Of a stretch of DNA of 64,000 nt, positions 26,173 through 34,561 are shown piece by piece. The stretch spans positions 1,324,501-1,388,500 of the forward strand of contig NZ_CP017477.1 of NCBI RefSeq assembly GCF_001761365.1, given 5' to 3'. The position numbers and the translations under genes are program-made. This DNA comes from Polaribacter vadi (lineage in GTDB: Bacteria > Bacteroidota > Bacteroidia > Flavobacteriales > Flavobacteriaceae). Below the pieces are notes generated by a model. The model was not told the origin of the DNA. It searched no databases and saw only the letters and a program-made list of their open reading frames with translations. Numbering within the stretch: position 1 is the first letter of the stretch; the number at the start of each line of letters is the position of its first letter.

Positions 26173-28299
26173 TTAAAAATTAAGGTTATATAATAGTTTT
26201 AAGTAATAAGATTTGCCATAACCCAATAACAGAGCACTGTTATTGGCAGCATGTGTGCCTTCAGAATTTGTTCCACTAACATTAACATTTGTAACATCAA
26301 ATAAATTTCTAGCACCTAAAGTGGCTTGAATTTTATTTTTAAAAAATGATTTTTTTAGAGAAACATCTAACCAATTATAGGCACTTGTGGTAGATTTAGT
26401 AAAAATGGAATTTCCATCTGCATCAACTCCTGAAGAAACATAATTTTGTTGTTTACCATTATGTTTTAGTAAAACAGTAGCAGCAGTTTGCCATTTAAGT
26501 ATATTGTATGTTGCACTTGTATTTAATTGAAAAGAGTATAAAAAATCGTCTTCTGCTTGTAATTCATTTCCTGCAACTCTAGAAATTCCTTGCAATGTAG
26601 CTCCTAAATTAAAAGTCCAATTTTTCTTTTTTAAGCTATTATTTGACGTAATTCCCCATAATTTATAAGCATCAATATTTATATATTGATATTGTAAAGG
26701 AATTGTTTTTACAATTGCTAAATCTATTTTGTCAGAAACATCTACATAACTCAACTTTAAGCTATTGAGTAAAGAAATGTCATTTATATAACTATATTTT
26801 TTTAAATTGATGAATGCTGTAAAACCATTTTCTGGATTCAAGTTTTCATTTCCTCTCACATCATGATTAGAATCTACAAAATAATAATACAACTCCTCAA
26901 AATTTGGTGTCCTGTATGATGTACCAATATTTCCACGCAATTCAAAACCATGTTTCATTAAATAACGAGCACTTAAAGAGGCTAATATTTTAGATTTAAA
27001 CAAAGAATTGTATTCGTATCTTATTCCTGGTCTTACAATAAATTTTTCTGAAAACTTATATTCTGATGAACCAAAAACTGCAAAATTATTTTGTGATTGT
27101 TCTTTATCTTCTTGCGTAACATCTCCAGAAGCTTCTGTATCAAAACCAGTTATAAAACGAGTTTCGTACCCTAATTGAAAATTAAATGTGTTACTTTTTA
27201 CAAGATTGTTTATATTTCCTTTCGAATAAAAAACTTTACTAGATTGATAAATTTCATCAGTTTCATTGCTTCTTTCTTTACTTAAAATAAAGTGATTAAA
27301 CTCATTTAAATGCCTTTTTTGCTCTTGATAAGAAAGAGAAACATCATAATTTGCTCCTGAATTTAACTTGCCAATAAAATTTAGGTTATTTACAAAACGA
27401 TGTGTCGTAAATATTTTATCTGTAGCAGATGGATTACTAGTTTGAGCATTTACATCGATATTAGCTCTTACAGTAGCATCATAATAATTAATGGATTCGT
27501 TAAAATATTCAAATTTATAAAAAAGTTGAAACTGCTCTTTTTTAAATTGCACAAAAGCGTTTGTATTTAACTGCTCTTTTGGCAACCAATCATAACCTCT
27601 TAAACCATCATTTTTATAATAATTTTCTCCTTGTTTACCATTATAAAAACCCGCAAACTGATTTCGATTTACACCTACTCTTGCAAACCAGTTTTCAGAA
27701 ATCTTATTCGCAACATTTAAAGCTTGTATGTGCCTACCCTTATTAAACCAAGCATACTCATTACTTACAGTTTCTTCTTGTAAAGAAGCTTTAATATTCC
27801 AATTTTCTTTGATGTTTTTTTTCGTAATAATATTAATTACTCCAGATACTGCATTGGCTCCATACTCTACTCCCATTGCTCCTTCTACAATTTCTATACG
27901 TTCTATATCATCTAAATTAATCTGGGTTAAATCGATGTTATTTCCTAATCCACTATCACTTACTAAAGGAATATTATCTACTAAAATATTAAAATATTGA
28001 GCATCTAAGCCAAAAAATGAAATGGTAGATTTTCCTGTTTGAGAACTTGGTATAATTGTTAGGTTCAAATTAAAATTTAACAAGTCTGCCAAATTATTTG
28101 CTGCCTGATTTTCGATCTGCTCTCTTTTAATAACAATTACATTATGAACAGATTTTTTTATAGATCTAGGATTGTATTGTCCTGTAATTACCACTTCATC
28201 TAATGTGGTAATTTTTGTAGAGTCTATTTTTTCCTCTTGACTGAAAGCAACAGTACTTACAAATATGAAAAAGACAAATAATCTTCTATTTAGAAACAT
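26173..28299 (-). CDS. TonB-dependent outer membrane receptor, HmuR-like (heme)
   Basis: A 708-aa outer-membrane beta-barrel receptor. Signal peptide 1-20; a TonB-box-like TLDEVVITGQ at ~33-42; a plug domain up to ~160 (NLADLLNFNLNLTI, IEIVEGAMGVEYGANAVSGVINI); then a 22-strand-type barrel ending LKLLYNLNF with the terminal Phe. It is followed by hmuY, which identifies heme or an iron-porphyrin as the likely ligand. It begins a minus-strand operon (receptor, hmuY, TSP3 protein). Its promoter region faces the DUF6607 operon. Confidence 0.92.
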   Translation of the reverse strand: MFLNRRLFVFFIFVSTVAFSQEEKIDSTKITTLDEVVITGQYNPRSIKKSVHNVIVIKREQIENQAANNLADLLNFNLNLTIIPSSQTGKSTISFFGLDAQYFNILVDNIPLVSDSGLGNNIDLTQINLDDIERIEIVEGAMGVEYGANAVSGVINIITKKNIKENWNIKASLQEETVSNEYAWFNKGRHIQALNVANKISENWFARVGVNRNQFAGFYNGKQGENYYKNDGLRGYDWLPKEQLNTNAFVQFKKEQFQLFYKFEYFNESINYYDATVRANIDVNAQTSNPSATDKIFTTHRFVNNLNFIGKLNSGANYDVSLSYQEQKRHLNEFNHFILSKERSNETDEIYQSSKVFYSKGNINNLVKSNTFNFQLGYETRFITGFDTEASGDVTQEDKEQSQNNFAVFGSSEYKFSEKFIVRPGIRYEYNSLFKSKILASLSARYLMKHGFELRGNIGTSYRTPNFEELYYYFVDSNHDVRGNENLNPENGFTAFINLKKYSYINDISLLNSLKLSYVDVSDKIDLAIVKTIPLQYQYINIDAYKLWGITSNNSLKKKNWTFNLGATLQGISRVAGNELQAEDDFLYSFQLNTSATYNILKWQTAATVLLKHNGKQQNYVSSGVDADGNSIFTKSTTSAYNWLDVSLKKSFFKNKIQATLGARNLFDVTNVNVSGTNSEGTHAANNSALLLGYGKSYYLKLLYNLNF

Positions 28300-28315
28300 T
28301 CTTAATAATTTTCGA

Positions 28316-28323
28316 CAAATATA
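28316..28323 (-). promoter_or_regulatory. Candidate -7 box of the heme receptor operon
   Basis: The minus strand reads TATATTTG, matching TAnnTTTG. A TTG lies 16 nt further upstream, inside the palindromic element at 28332-28352. The box is 16 nt before the receptor ATG. Confidence 0.4.
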
Positions 28324-28331
28324 TATACTTA

Positions 28332-28352
28332 TTTTAATTCAATCTAAATAAA
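28332..28352. promoter_or_regulatory. Candidate metal-regulator operator between divergent heme operons
   Basis: The minus strand contains TTTAGATTGAATTAAA, an imperfect dyad resembling the TTTAGA..TCTAAA pattern I associate with Fur-type boxes in Flavobacteriaceae. It lies between the two divergent -7 boxes and covers the -33 region of the receptor promoter, so bound repressor could shut both operons. Motif match is weak; position is the main argument. Confidence 0.35.
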
Positions 28353-28357
28353 ATTAC

Positions 28358-28365
28358 TATTTTTG
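28358..28365 (+). promoter_or_regulatory. Candidate -7 box of the DUF6607 operon
   Basis: TATTTTTG matches TAnnTTTG and lies 34 nt before the ATG at 28400. No -33 TTTG at the normal distance is evident. Confidence 0.4.
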
Positions 28366-28399
28366 GCAAAAATTAATAATAATCAAAATAATTTATAAA

Positions 28400-29302
28400 A
28401 TGAAAAAACTAGTACTTGGAAGTTTGTTATTATTTTTAGCAATCTCCATCAATGCTCAAAGCAAAAAAACGAAAGATCAAAATGCTATTAAAGAAATGTG
28501 TGGCTGTTTTGAAGTTACTTTTAACTTTGCAGAAACTTTTAATTACAGCAAAGACTCTACATATAAACCTTCTGAAACAAAAGTTGATAAAGGTTTAGAG
28601 TGGGCTGGTTTAGTTACAGATGATAACAACAAAATATCTATTCAGCATCTTTTACAAGTTGGTAATCCTGCAAAACCAATGATTATAAAACATTGGAGAC
28701 AAGATTGGATCTATGAAAACACCGATTTTTATATGTACAATGGAGATAATAACTGGACTTTTGAACAAAAAGATAAAAAGAATGTAAAAAAACAATGGAC
28801 TCAAAAAGTATATCAAGTAGATGATAGTCCACGTTATGAAGGTTCTGGTTCTTGGGTTCATGTAGATGGAAAAAGCTACTGGGAAAATACCACAACTGCT
28901 CCTTTACCAAGAAGAGAATACACCAAAAGAAGCGATTACAATATTACTTTAAGGGGAAATAGACAAGAAATTACTGACTATGGTTGGGTTCATGACCAAG
29001 ACAACAGTAAAATAATTCGTGAAGCTGGTAAAGATGATGTTGTTTTAGCGAATGAAAAAGGATACAATACTTATAAGAGAGTTGCTGATAGCAGATGTAA
29101 AGCTGCTGCAGATTGGTGGGTTGCCAACAATGATAAATGGCAATTGGTTAGAAATAAATGGGATGAAGTTTATAGTAGAAATACCAACTTATCTTTAGAA
29201 ACAAAAGTGGACAACAAACCTTTATACAAGCATTTATTTTCTGATGATGTTACTCAAGAAAAAGAAATGAATACCATAATCGAATCATTTGTAAAAAAAT
29301 AA
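28400..29302 (+). CDS. DUF6607 family exported protein
   Basis: A 300-aa protein with a signal peptide (LFLAISINAQS, residues ~10-21). The mature part has many Trp residues (KHWRQDWIYENTDFYMYNGDNNW, RREYTKR, ADWWVANNDKW), a pattern of the DUF6607 family. Its function is unknown. It heads a tightly packed plus-strand operon (ankyrin gene 5 nt later, then DUF2271 and the PepSY-flavodoxin gene) divergent from the heme receptor, suggesting an iron or heme role in the envelope. Confidence 0.82.
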   Translation: MKKLVLGSLLLFLAISINAQSKKTKDQNAIKEMCGCFEVTFNFAETFNYSKDSTYKPSETKVDKGLEWAGLVTDDNNKISIQHLLQVGNPAKPMIIKHWRQDWIYENTDFYMYNGDNNWTFEQKDKKNVKKQWTQKVYQVDDSPRYEGSGSWVHVDGKSYWENTTTAPLPRREYTKRSDYNITLRGNRQEITDYGWVHDQDNSKIIREAGKDDVVLANEKGYNTYKRVADSRCKAAADWWVANNDKWQLVRNKWDEVYSRNTNLSLETKVDNKPLYKHLFSDDVTQEKEMNTIIESFVKK

Positions 29303-29307
29303 AAAAA

Positions 29308-30786
29308 ATGAAAAATTCACAAAAAATATCAATCTTATTATTTCTGATTAGTTTTAGTGCATTTGCACAACAACAAAACATTTTTCACGACAGAAGTTTT
29401 TGGGAATCTAAACCAAGTTTAGCAACTGTAAATCAAAAAATTGCAGAAGGTAATGATATCGAAAAATCCAATAGAAATGCTTTTGATGCAACTGTTTACG
29501 CTATAAACGCTAAAGCTGATGATGATGTAATTAAATATATCATTGCAAAAAATAATAACAAAGTAAATAAACTTACTCATGATGGAAGAACTTATTTACA
29601 TTGGGCTGCTTACAGTGGAAAATTAGAAATCATGAAATATCTAATTTCTAAAGGCGCAAAAACAGATATTGTTGATACACATGGAAATACATTCTTGAAT
29701 TTTGCAGCTTCTTCTGGTCAATCAAATCCAGAAATTTACAAATTTGGTATTGAAGCTGGTGCAAATATCACCAAAGAAAAAAATCATGATGGAGCAAATG
29801 CTTTATTGTTAGTTGCTTCTAACGTTAAAGATTTTGAAATTGTAGACCTATTAGTAGCAAATGGTGCTTCTTTAAATGATAAAGATAATTATGGAAATGG
29901 CTTTTTTGAATATGCAGCAAAAGGTGGAAACACTAAATTTTTATCAACATTAATTAATAAAGGAATTGATACTGGTAAAAACGCAATGATTTTTGCGAGC
30001 CAAGGTTCTAGAAGAAATAGCAACACTTTAGCAACATATCAGTTTTTAGCAGATAAAGGAATTAAGGTGAATGTGATTGATCATGAAAATAGAAACCCTT
30101 TACATTTAATTGCTAGAAATAATAAAGACATTAATATTTATAAATTCTTTTTAGATAAAGGTGTAGATGTAAATTTACAAGATAATGAAGGCAATACACC
30201 TTTCATGGTAGCTGCAAATGGAGGTGATTTAAAAGTTGTAGAATTTTTAGAGAAAGATGTTAAAAACATCAACCTAAAAAATAATAAAGGAGCTACAGCT
30301 TTAACAAATGCTGTTAGTAGAAACTCTGTTGATGTTGTTGGTTTTTTAATTGAAAAAGGTGCTGATATTAATACTTTAGATAAAGATGATAACACACTTT
30401 CTTACTATTTAATTAATAGTTTTAATGATAGAAACAAAGATGCTTTTGAAGCAAAATTAAAAGTTTTAGAAAAAAACGGATTAATTATTAACAAACCACA
30501 AAACTCGGGTAACACTTTATTACATATTGCTGCAAACGAAAATAATTTAGCTTTATTAAAAAGGTTGGCTGGTTTTAATATTGATGTGAATGCTAAAAAT
30601 AAAGAAGGAATTACTGCTTTACAAATTTCAGCAATGAAAGCCAAAGATGATAAAATCATAAAATACTTATTAGGTATTGGTGCAGATAAAACCATTAAAA
30701 CAGATTTTGATGAAACTGTATATGATTTAGCATCAGAAAATGAATTATTAAAGAAACAAAACGTAAATATTAGCTTTTTAAAATAA
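29308..30786 (+). CDS. Exported ankyrin repeat protein
   Basis: A 492-aa protein with a signal peptide (residues 1-20, ending FAQQ) and about ten to eleven ankyrin repeats (DGRTYLHWAAYSGKLEIMKYL, NGFFEYAAKGGNTKFL, NRNPLHLIARNNKDINIYKF, EGNTPFMVAANGGDLKVVEF, GNTLLHIAANENNLALLKRL). Ankyrin arrays bind partner proteins. Some catalase-associated periplasmic ankyrin proteins bind heme enzymes, but no such link can be claimed here. Five nt after DUF6607 and four nt before DUF2271, so firmly in the operon. Confidence 0.92.
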   Translation: MKNSQKISILLFLISFSAFAQQQNIFHDRSFWESKPSLATVNQKIAEGNDIEKSNRNAFDATVYAINAKADDDVIKYIIAKNNNKVNKLTHDGRTYLHWAAYSGKLEIMKYLISKGAKTDIVDTHGNTFLNFAASSGQSNPEIYKFGIEAGANITKEKNHDGANALLLVASNVKDFEIVDLLVANGASLNDKDNYGNGFFEYAAKGGNTKFLSTLINKGIDTGKNAMIFASQGSRRNSNTLATYQFLADKGIKVNVIDHENRNPLHLIARNNKDINIYKFFLDKGVDVNLQDNEGNTPFMVAANGGDLKVVEFLEKDVKNINLKNNKGATALTNAVSRNSVDVVGFLIEKGADINTLDKDDNTLSYYLINSFNDRNKDAFEAKLKVLEKNGLIINKPQNSGNTLLHIAANENNLALLKRLAGFNIDVNAKNKEGITALQISAMKAKDDKIIKYLLGIGADKTIKTDFDETVYDLASENELLKKQNVNISFLK

Positions 30787-30790
30787 GAAG

Positions 30791-31285
30791 ATGAAGACTA
30801 AAAGAACCCTTTTACTATTGCCAGTTGTATTATTAATGATAACTGCTTTATTTAGTTTTAAAAAATACACAGAAAGTTCGCCTTATAAATGTATGATTCA
30901 AATGAAAAATTATACAGGTGAAGGTGCTTATATCGTAATCTCAATATTAAACCCTAAAGGTGAATATGAAGAAACCTTATATGTACAAGGAGATGATGAT
31001 GAATGGTATTTTGATATTACAGAATGGTGGAATTTTCAAGGAAAAAAACGTGCTAATATAGATGCAATTACAGGTGCAACTATTAGTGGTGGAGAACGTT
31101 CTATAAGCGTAATTCAAATTCCTAAAGATAAAGTAAACCAAGGCTATAAAATTCGTTTTGAAACAGCTGTAGAAGATCAAGGTTATCATAAAGATGATGT
31201 TGAGTTTGAGCTAACTTCAGAAAATTTAAAATCTAAACTTGAGGGTAAAGGATTTATTCGTTACATAAGAATGATACCTCAATAA
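30791..31285 (+). CDS. DUF2271 family periplasmic protein
   Basis: A 164-aa protein with an N-terminal signal or anchor (LLLLPVVLLMITALFSF, residues 6-22). The core YTGEGAYIVISILNPKGEYEETLYVQGDDDEWYFDITEWW and IDAITGATISGGE are typical of DUF2271, a family repeatedly found next to PepSY-TM reductases. Its function is unknown. The short ITGATISGGE stretch is reminiscent of flavin-attachment and FMN-binding contexts, but there is no clear SGAT attachment motif. Confidence 0.85.
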   Translation: MKTKRTLLLLPVVLLMITALFSFKKYTESSPYKCMIQMKNYTGEGAYIVISILNPKGEYEETLYVQGDDDEWYFDITEWWNFQGKKRANIDAITGATISGGERSISVIQIPKDKVNQGYKIRFETAVEDQGYHKDDVEFELTSENLKSKLEGKGFIRYIRMIPQ

Positions 31286-31301
31286 CCAACCTAATTAACA
31301 G

Positions 31302-31352
31302 CAATTCCACTAAGTAAGCTAATTTGATTCAACTTGCAAATTGGTGGAATTG
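31302..31352. other. Hairpin in the gap between DUF2271 and the PepSY reductase gene
   Basis: Outer arms CAATTCCAC (31302-31310) and GTGGAATTG (31344-31352) are perfectly complementary. An inner CTAATTTG/CAAATTGG stem can extend the structure. A short T4 follows. It may be an attenuator or processing site inside the operon. Confidence 0.35.
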
Positions 31353-31384
31353 TTTTATAAAATATAGTCAGAACTAACACTTTT

Positions 31385-33580
31385 ATGACAATTTCTATCT
31401 GGAGATTTAGCCATTTAACACTCGCTATTTCAGCTACTTTATTTATTACAGTTGCTTCTTTAACAGGAATTATTTTAGCTTTTGAACCCATTTCAAATAA
31501 AATAAATCCCTATAATGTAGTTGATACACAAACAATTTCTATTGCAGAAGCCATAGCTGCTTTACAAAATGAATATGAAGAAACGATTACTATAAATATT
31601 GATGAAAATGACTTTGTTATTGCTAACATAATTACAAAAGAAGGTAAAAGTGAAACAATTTACATCAACCCAAAAACAGGAAAAAAAGTAGGAGATTTAA
31701 TTGAAAAATCTCCCTTATTTGAGTTTGCAACTAATTTACATAGGTCTTTATTTTTAAAAACCACAGGAAGGTTTATTATTGGTTTTGTTTCCTTTTTGCT
31801 TTTTTTAATTTCAATTACAGGCACAATTTTAATTGTAAAAAGACAAGGTGGTTTTAAAAAGATTTTTTCTAAAGTTGTAAAAGAAGATTTTAACCAATAT
31901 TATCATATTATATTAGGAAAATGGTTTCTAATCCCAATAGCAATCATTACTTTAACAGGTATTTATTTGTCTTTGGAGAAATTTTCTTTACTTCCAAAAA
32001 ACAAAGCAATTCATGAAGAAATTACTCAAAATTCACCTTCATCAAAATTAAAACCAACAGAGTTTGAAATTTTTAAAACCACGAAACTAAGTGATATAAC
32101 AGCATTAGAATTTCCTTTTTCGAGTGATGAAGAAGATTATTTTAATATTACAACTGTGAATAAAGAGTTCGCTGTTCATCAATTTAATGGAACAATTATT
32201 ACACAAAAAAAACAAGGTTTAGTTTCTTTAGGGAGTTATTATAGCCTTATTTTACATACAGGAAAAGGCTCAATTATTTGGTCTTTAGTTTTATTATTGT
32301 CTTGTTTTGCTATCTTATTTTTTATTATTTCTGGGTTTTCAATGACTTTAAAAAGGAGAAAATCTAAAACTAATATCAATAATAAATTCACAAAAGATAA
32401 AGCTGAGTTTATAGTGTTGGTAGGTTCTGAAACTGGTAGTACTTTTAATTTTGCAAATGCATTTTACAATGCTTTATTAAAAATCGACAAAAAGGTTTTT
32501 ATCACCACTTTAAATGAATATACAACTTATAAAGAAGCAAAAAACATCATCATATTTACAGCAACTTATGGAGATGGAGATGCACCCATAAATGCCAATA
32601 AATTCATTGAAATTAGCAAAAAAATAAAACAACAAAATATATTAAAATTTGCAGTTGTTGGTTTTGGCTCAAAAGCATATCCTGAGTTTTGCAAGTTTGC
32701 AATTTTGGCACACGCTAATTTGCAAATTCATGAAAAATTTATTCCTACACTTCCTATTTACAAAATCGATAACCAATCTTTTGAATCTTTTAAAATTTGG
32801 GTTAAACAATGGAGTTTTAACAATCAGTTAGTGTTAAACATTCATGAGGAAGACATCAAAAAAACATCAAAAGAAAACATAGATTTTAAGGTGCTAGAAA
32901 AAACAAATCAAAATGTTGATGATACTTTTTTACTAAAAATAAAGCCTTCTAAAAAAGTGAAATTTGTTTCAGGAGATTTGCTTTCCATCAGCCTAAAAAA
33001 TGAAAATAAAAATCGATTATATTCTGTTGCAAAAATTGACAAAACTATTTTATTAAGCATTAAAAAACATGAGTTTGGGGTTTGCTCAACATATTTAAAT
33101 AACCTTCAATTAAATGAAAATTTAAGTGCTCATATTCAAGAAAATAAACAGTTTCATTTTCCTAAAAAAGCAACTGAAGGTATCTTAATTGCAAACGGAA
33201 CAGGAATTGCGCCTTTTTTAGGAATGATCAAAAAAAATAAAAAGAAGAAAATTCATTTATTTTGGGGAGGAAAAACAAAAGAATCTATAAAAATTTATAC
33301 TGATTTAATCAATATTGCATTAGAAAACAAATCACTATCAACTTTCAAATCTGTGTTTTCTCAAGAGCAGCAAGAAAAAATATACGTTCAGTATATTTTA
33401 AAAAATCATGCTAAATTAGTTGTAGATGTTTTAAAAAACGGAAATGTAATTATGATTTGTGGTTCTATTGCCATGCAAAAAGGCGTGGAAAGTGAATTAG
33501 AAAAAATTGTAAATACTCATTTAAATACCTCTTTAACTGAATTTATAAATAGAGGTCAAATAAAAACAGATTGCTATTAA
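31385..33580 (+). CDS. PepSY-TM flavodoxin-type NADPH reductase (ferric/heme reductase-like)
   Basis: A 731-aa inner-membrane fusion. Residues ~1-320 are a PepSY-associated membrane module with membrane segments near 10-32, 138-160, 178-200 and 300-325. About 340-480 is a flavodoxin domain (VLVGSETGSTFNFANAFYNA, FTATYGDGDAPINA, FAVVGFGSKAYPEF). About 490-731 is a ferredoxin-NADP reductase-like domain (EGILIANGTGIAPFLGMI). This is the layout of sulfite-reductase-alpha-like proteins that carry electrons from NADPH across the membrane. With the neighbouring heme receptor, reduction of ferric iron or heme in the periplasm is the likely job. Confidence 0.88.
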   Translation: MTISIWRFSHLTLAISATLFITVASLTGIILAFEPISNKINPYNVVDTQTISIAEAIAALQNEYEETITINIDENDFVIANIITKEGKSETIYINPKTGKKVGDLIEKSPLFEFATNLHRSLFLKTTGRFIIGFVSFLLFLISITGTILIVKRQGGFKKIFSKVVKEDFNQYYHIILGKWFLIPIAIITLTGIYLSLEKFSLLPKNKAIHEEITQNSPSSKLKPTEFEIFKTTKLSDITALEFPFSSDEEDYFNITTVNKEFAVHQFNGTIITQKKQGLVSLGSYYSLILHTGKGSIIWSLVLLLSCFAILFFIISGFSMTLKRRKSKTNINNKFTKDKAEFIVLVGSETGSTFNFANAFYNALLKIDKKVFITTLNEYTTYKEAKNIIIFTATYGDGDAPINANKFIEISKKIKQQNILKFAVVGFGSKAYPEFCKFAILAHANLQIHEKFIPTLPIYKIDNQSFESFKIWVKQWSFNNQLVLNIHEEDIKKTSKENIDFKVLEKTNQNVDDTFLLKIKPSKKVKFVSGDLLSISLKNENKNRLYSVAKIDKTILLSIKKHEFGVCSTYLNNLQLNENLSAHIQENKQFHFPKKATEGILIANGTGIAPFLGMIKKNKKKKIHLFWGGKTKESIKIYTDLINIALENKSLSTFKSVFSQEQQEKIYVQYILKNHAKLVVDVLKNGNVIMICGSIAMQKGVESELEKIVNTHLNTSLTEFINRGQIKTDCY

Positions 33581-33590
33581 AAAACAGCAT

Positions 33591-33944
33591 ATGTGCAAAA
33601 ATTCAAAAATAATATCTAGTGTTAAAAATGGAGAAATATCCCTATGTAAAGGTTGTAAAGTTTATGCTGTAACTTTTAAAAATATTTTCTTTCAATTTAC
33701 GAGTGATCAATTAAAAAAGTTTAAATCTTACGTTGCTCAAATCGATGTAAATTATTGGTTAGATTATAATTCGTGCTCTACTCAAAAAAGAAAAATTCCT
33801 ATTCCAACTTCTCATGAAAATTTAATTTTAATTTTTGATATGCATGAAATTAAAGAATTGCAAACTTTATTAGAAATTGATCAAAAAAACCTCATCAAAA
33901 TAATTTCACCTTCAGAAATTGATGTCCCTTTAATTTTAAATTGA
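33591..33944 (+). CDS. DUF6686 family small protein
   Basis: A 117-aa protein with a cysteine pair (SLCKGCKVYAVTFKNIFFQF) after an N-terminal Cys2, consistent with the DUF6686 family. No signal peptide. It is 10 bp after the PepSY reductase, so probably the last gene of the operon. Its function is unknown. The three N-terminal cysteines could bind a metal, which is inference. Confidence 0.75.
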   Translation: MCKNSKIISSVKNGEISLCKGCKVYAVTFKNIFFQFTSDQLKKFKSYVAQIDVNYWLDYNSCSTQKRKIPIPTSHENLILIFDMHEIKELQTLLEIDQKNLIKIISPSEIDVPLILN

Positions 33945-33993
33945 TATATGTAGAAAGAATATTTATATTAGTTTCTTAAAATTAAATAAAACA

Positions 33994-34488
33994 ATGATTT
34001 TAAAAAGCTCAATATTTAAAATTACACATATAGATATTTACAATATTTTTATTCCAAAAGAAATTTATACGTCTTTTGCAGATAAAAACATGAGTCGTGT
34101 AAAAGTAAAACTCTTCTTTAATGATAAAATTTTAGACTTTTATGCAGCTGTAAAAAGAGATAAAAATTCTGGAAATTTTAAAATGATGTTTAGCAAGCAG
34201 AAACAAAAAGAGCTTAATTTATCTTTAGGTGATGAATTTGAAATGCAACTTTTTGAAGATACTTCTAAATACGGAGTGGATGTTCCTGAAGAATTAGAAG
34301 AAGTATTCTTAACAGATTATGAAGCTTTTAAAATTTTTGAAACGCTCACAAAAGGCAAACAAAGAAGTATAATTTATGGTTTGAAACGTTTTAAAACAAG
34401 TCAACAAAAAATTGACAAAGCTTTAATTATGTGCGAAAATTTAAAGAGAAGAAATTTTGAGCCAATAAAAATGTTTAAGTTGGAGTAA
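33994..34488 (+). CDS. YdeI/OmpD-associated-like protein (DUF1905 type)
   Basis: A 164-aa cytoplasmic protein. The N-terminal half holds a DUF1905-like beta barrel (SRVKVKLFFNDKILDFYAAV, LSLGDEFEMQLFED). The C-terminal half matches the bacteriocin-protection YdeI-type helix pair (VFLTDYEAFKIFETLTKGKQ, RSIIYGLKRFKTSQQKIDKA). Its function is poorly known. It follows the iron operon by 50 bp and may be a separate unit. A minus-directed terminator follows it. Confidence 0.78.
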   Translation: MILKSSIFKITHIDIYNIFIPKEIYTSFADKNMSRVKVKLFFNDKILDFYAAVKRDKNSGNFKMMFSKQKQKELNLSLGDEFEMQLFEDTSKYGVDVPEELEEVFLTDYEAFKIFETLTKGKQRSIIYGLKRFKTSQQKIDKALIMCENLKRRNFEPIKMFKLE

Positions 34489-34500
34489 AAAAATTTCAAT

Positions 34501-34539
34501 AAAAAAAGACCTGACAGGTTTTAAAAACCTGTGAGGTCT
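34501..34539 (-). terminator. Terminator of the ATPase gene
   Basis: A long hairpin (AGACCTGACAGGTT against AACCTGTGAGGTCT, one G/G mismatch) followed on the minus strand by T7. The sequence resembles a terminator type that, from memory, is repeated widely in Flavobacteriaceae. Confidence 0.85.
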
Positions 34540-34561
34540 AAATTAATTAAATATTTAAATT

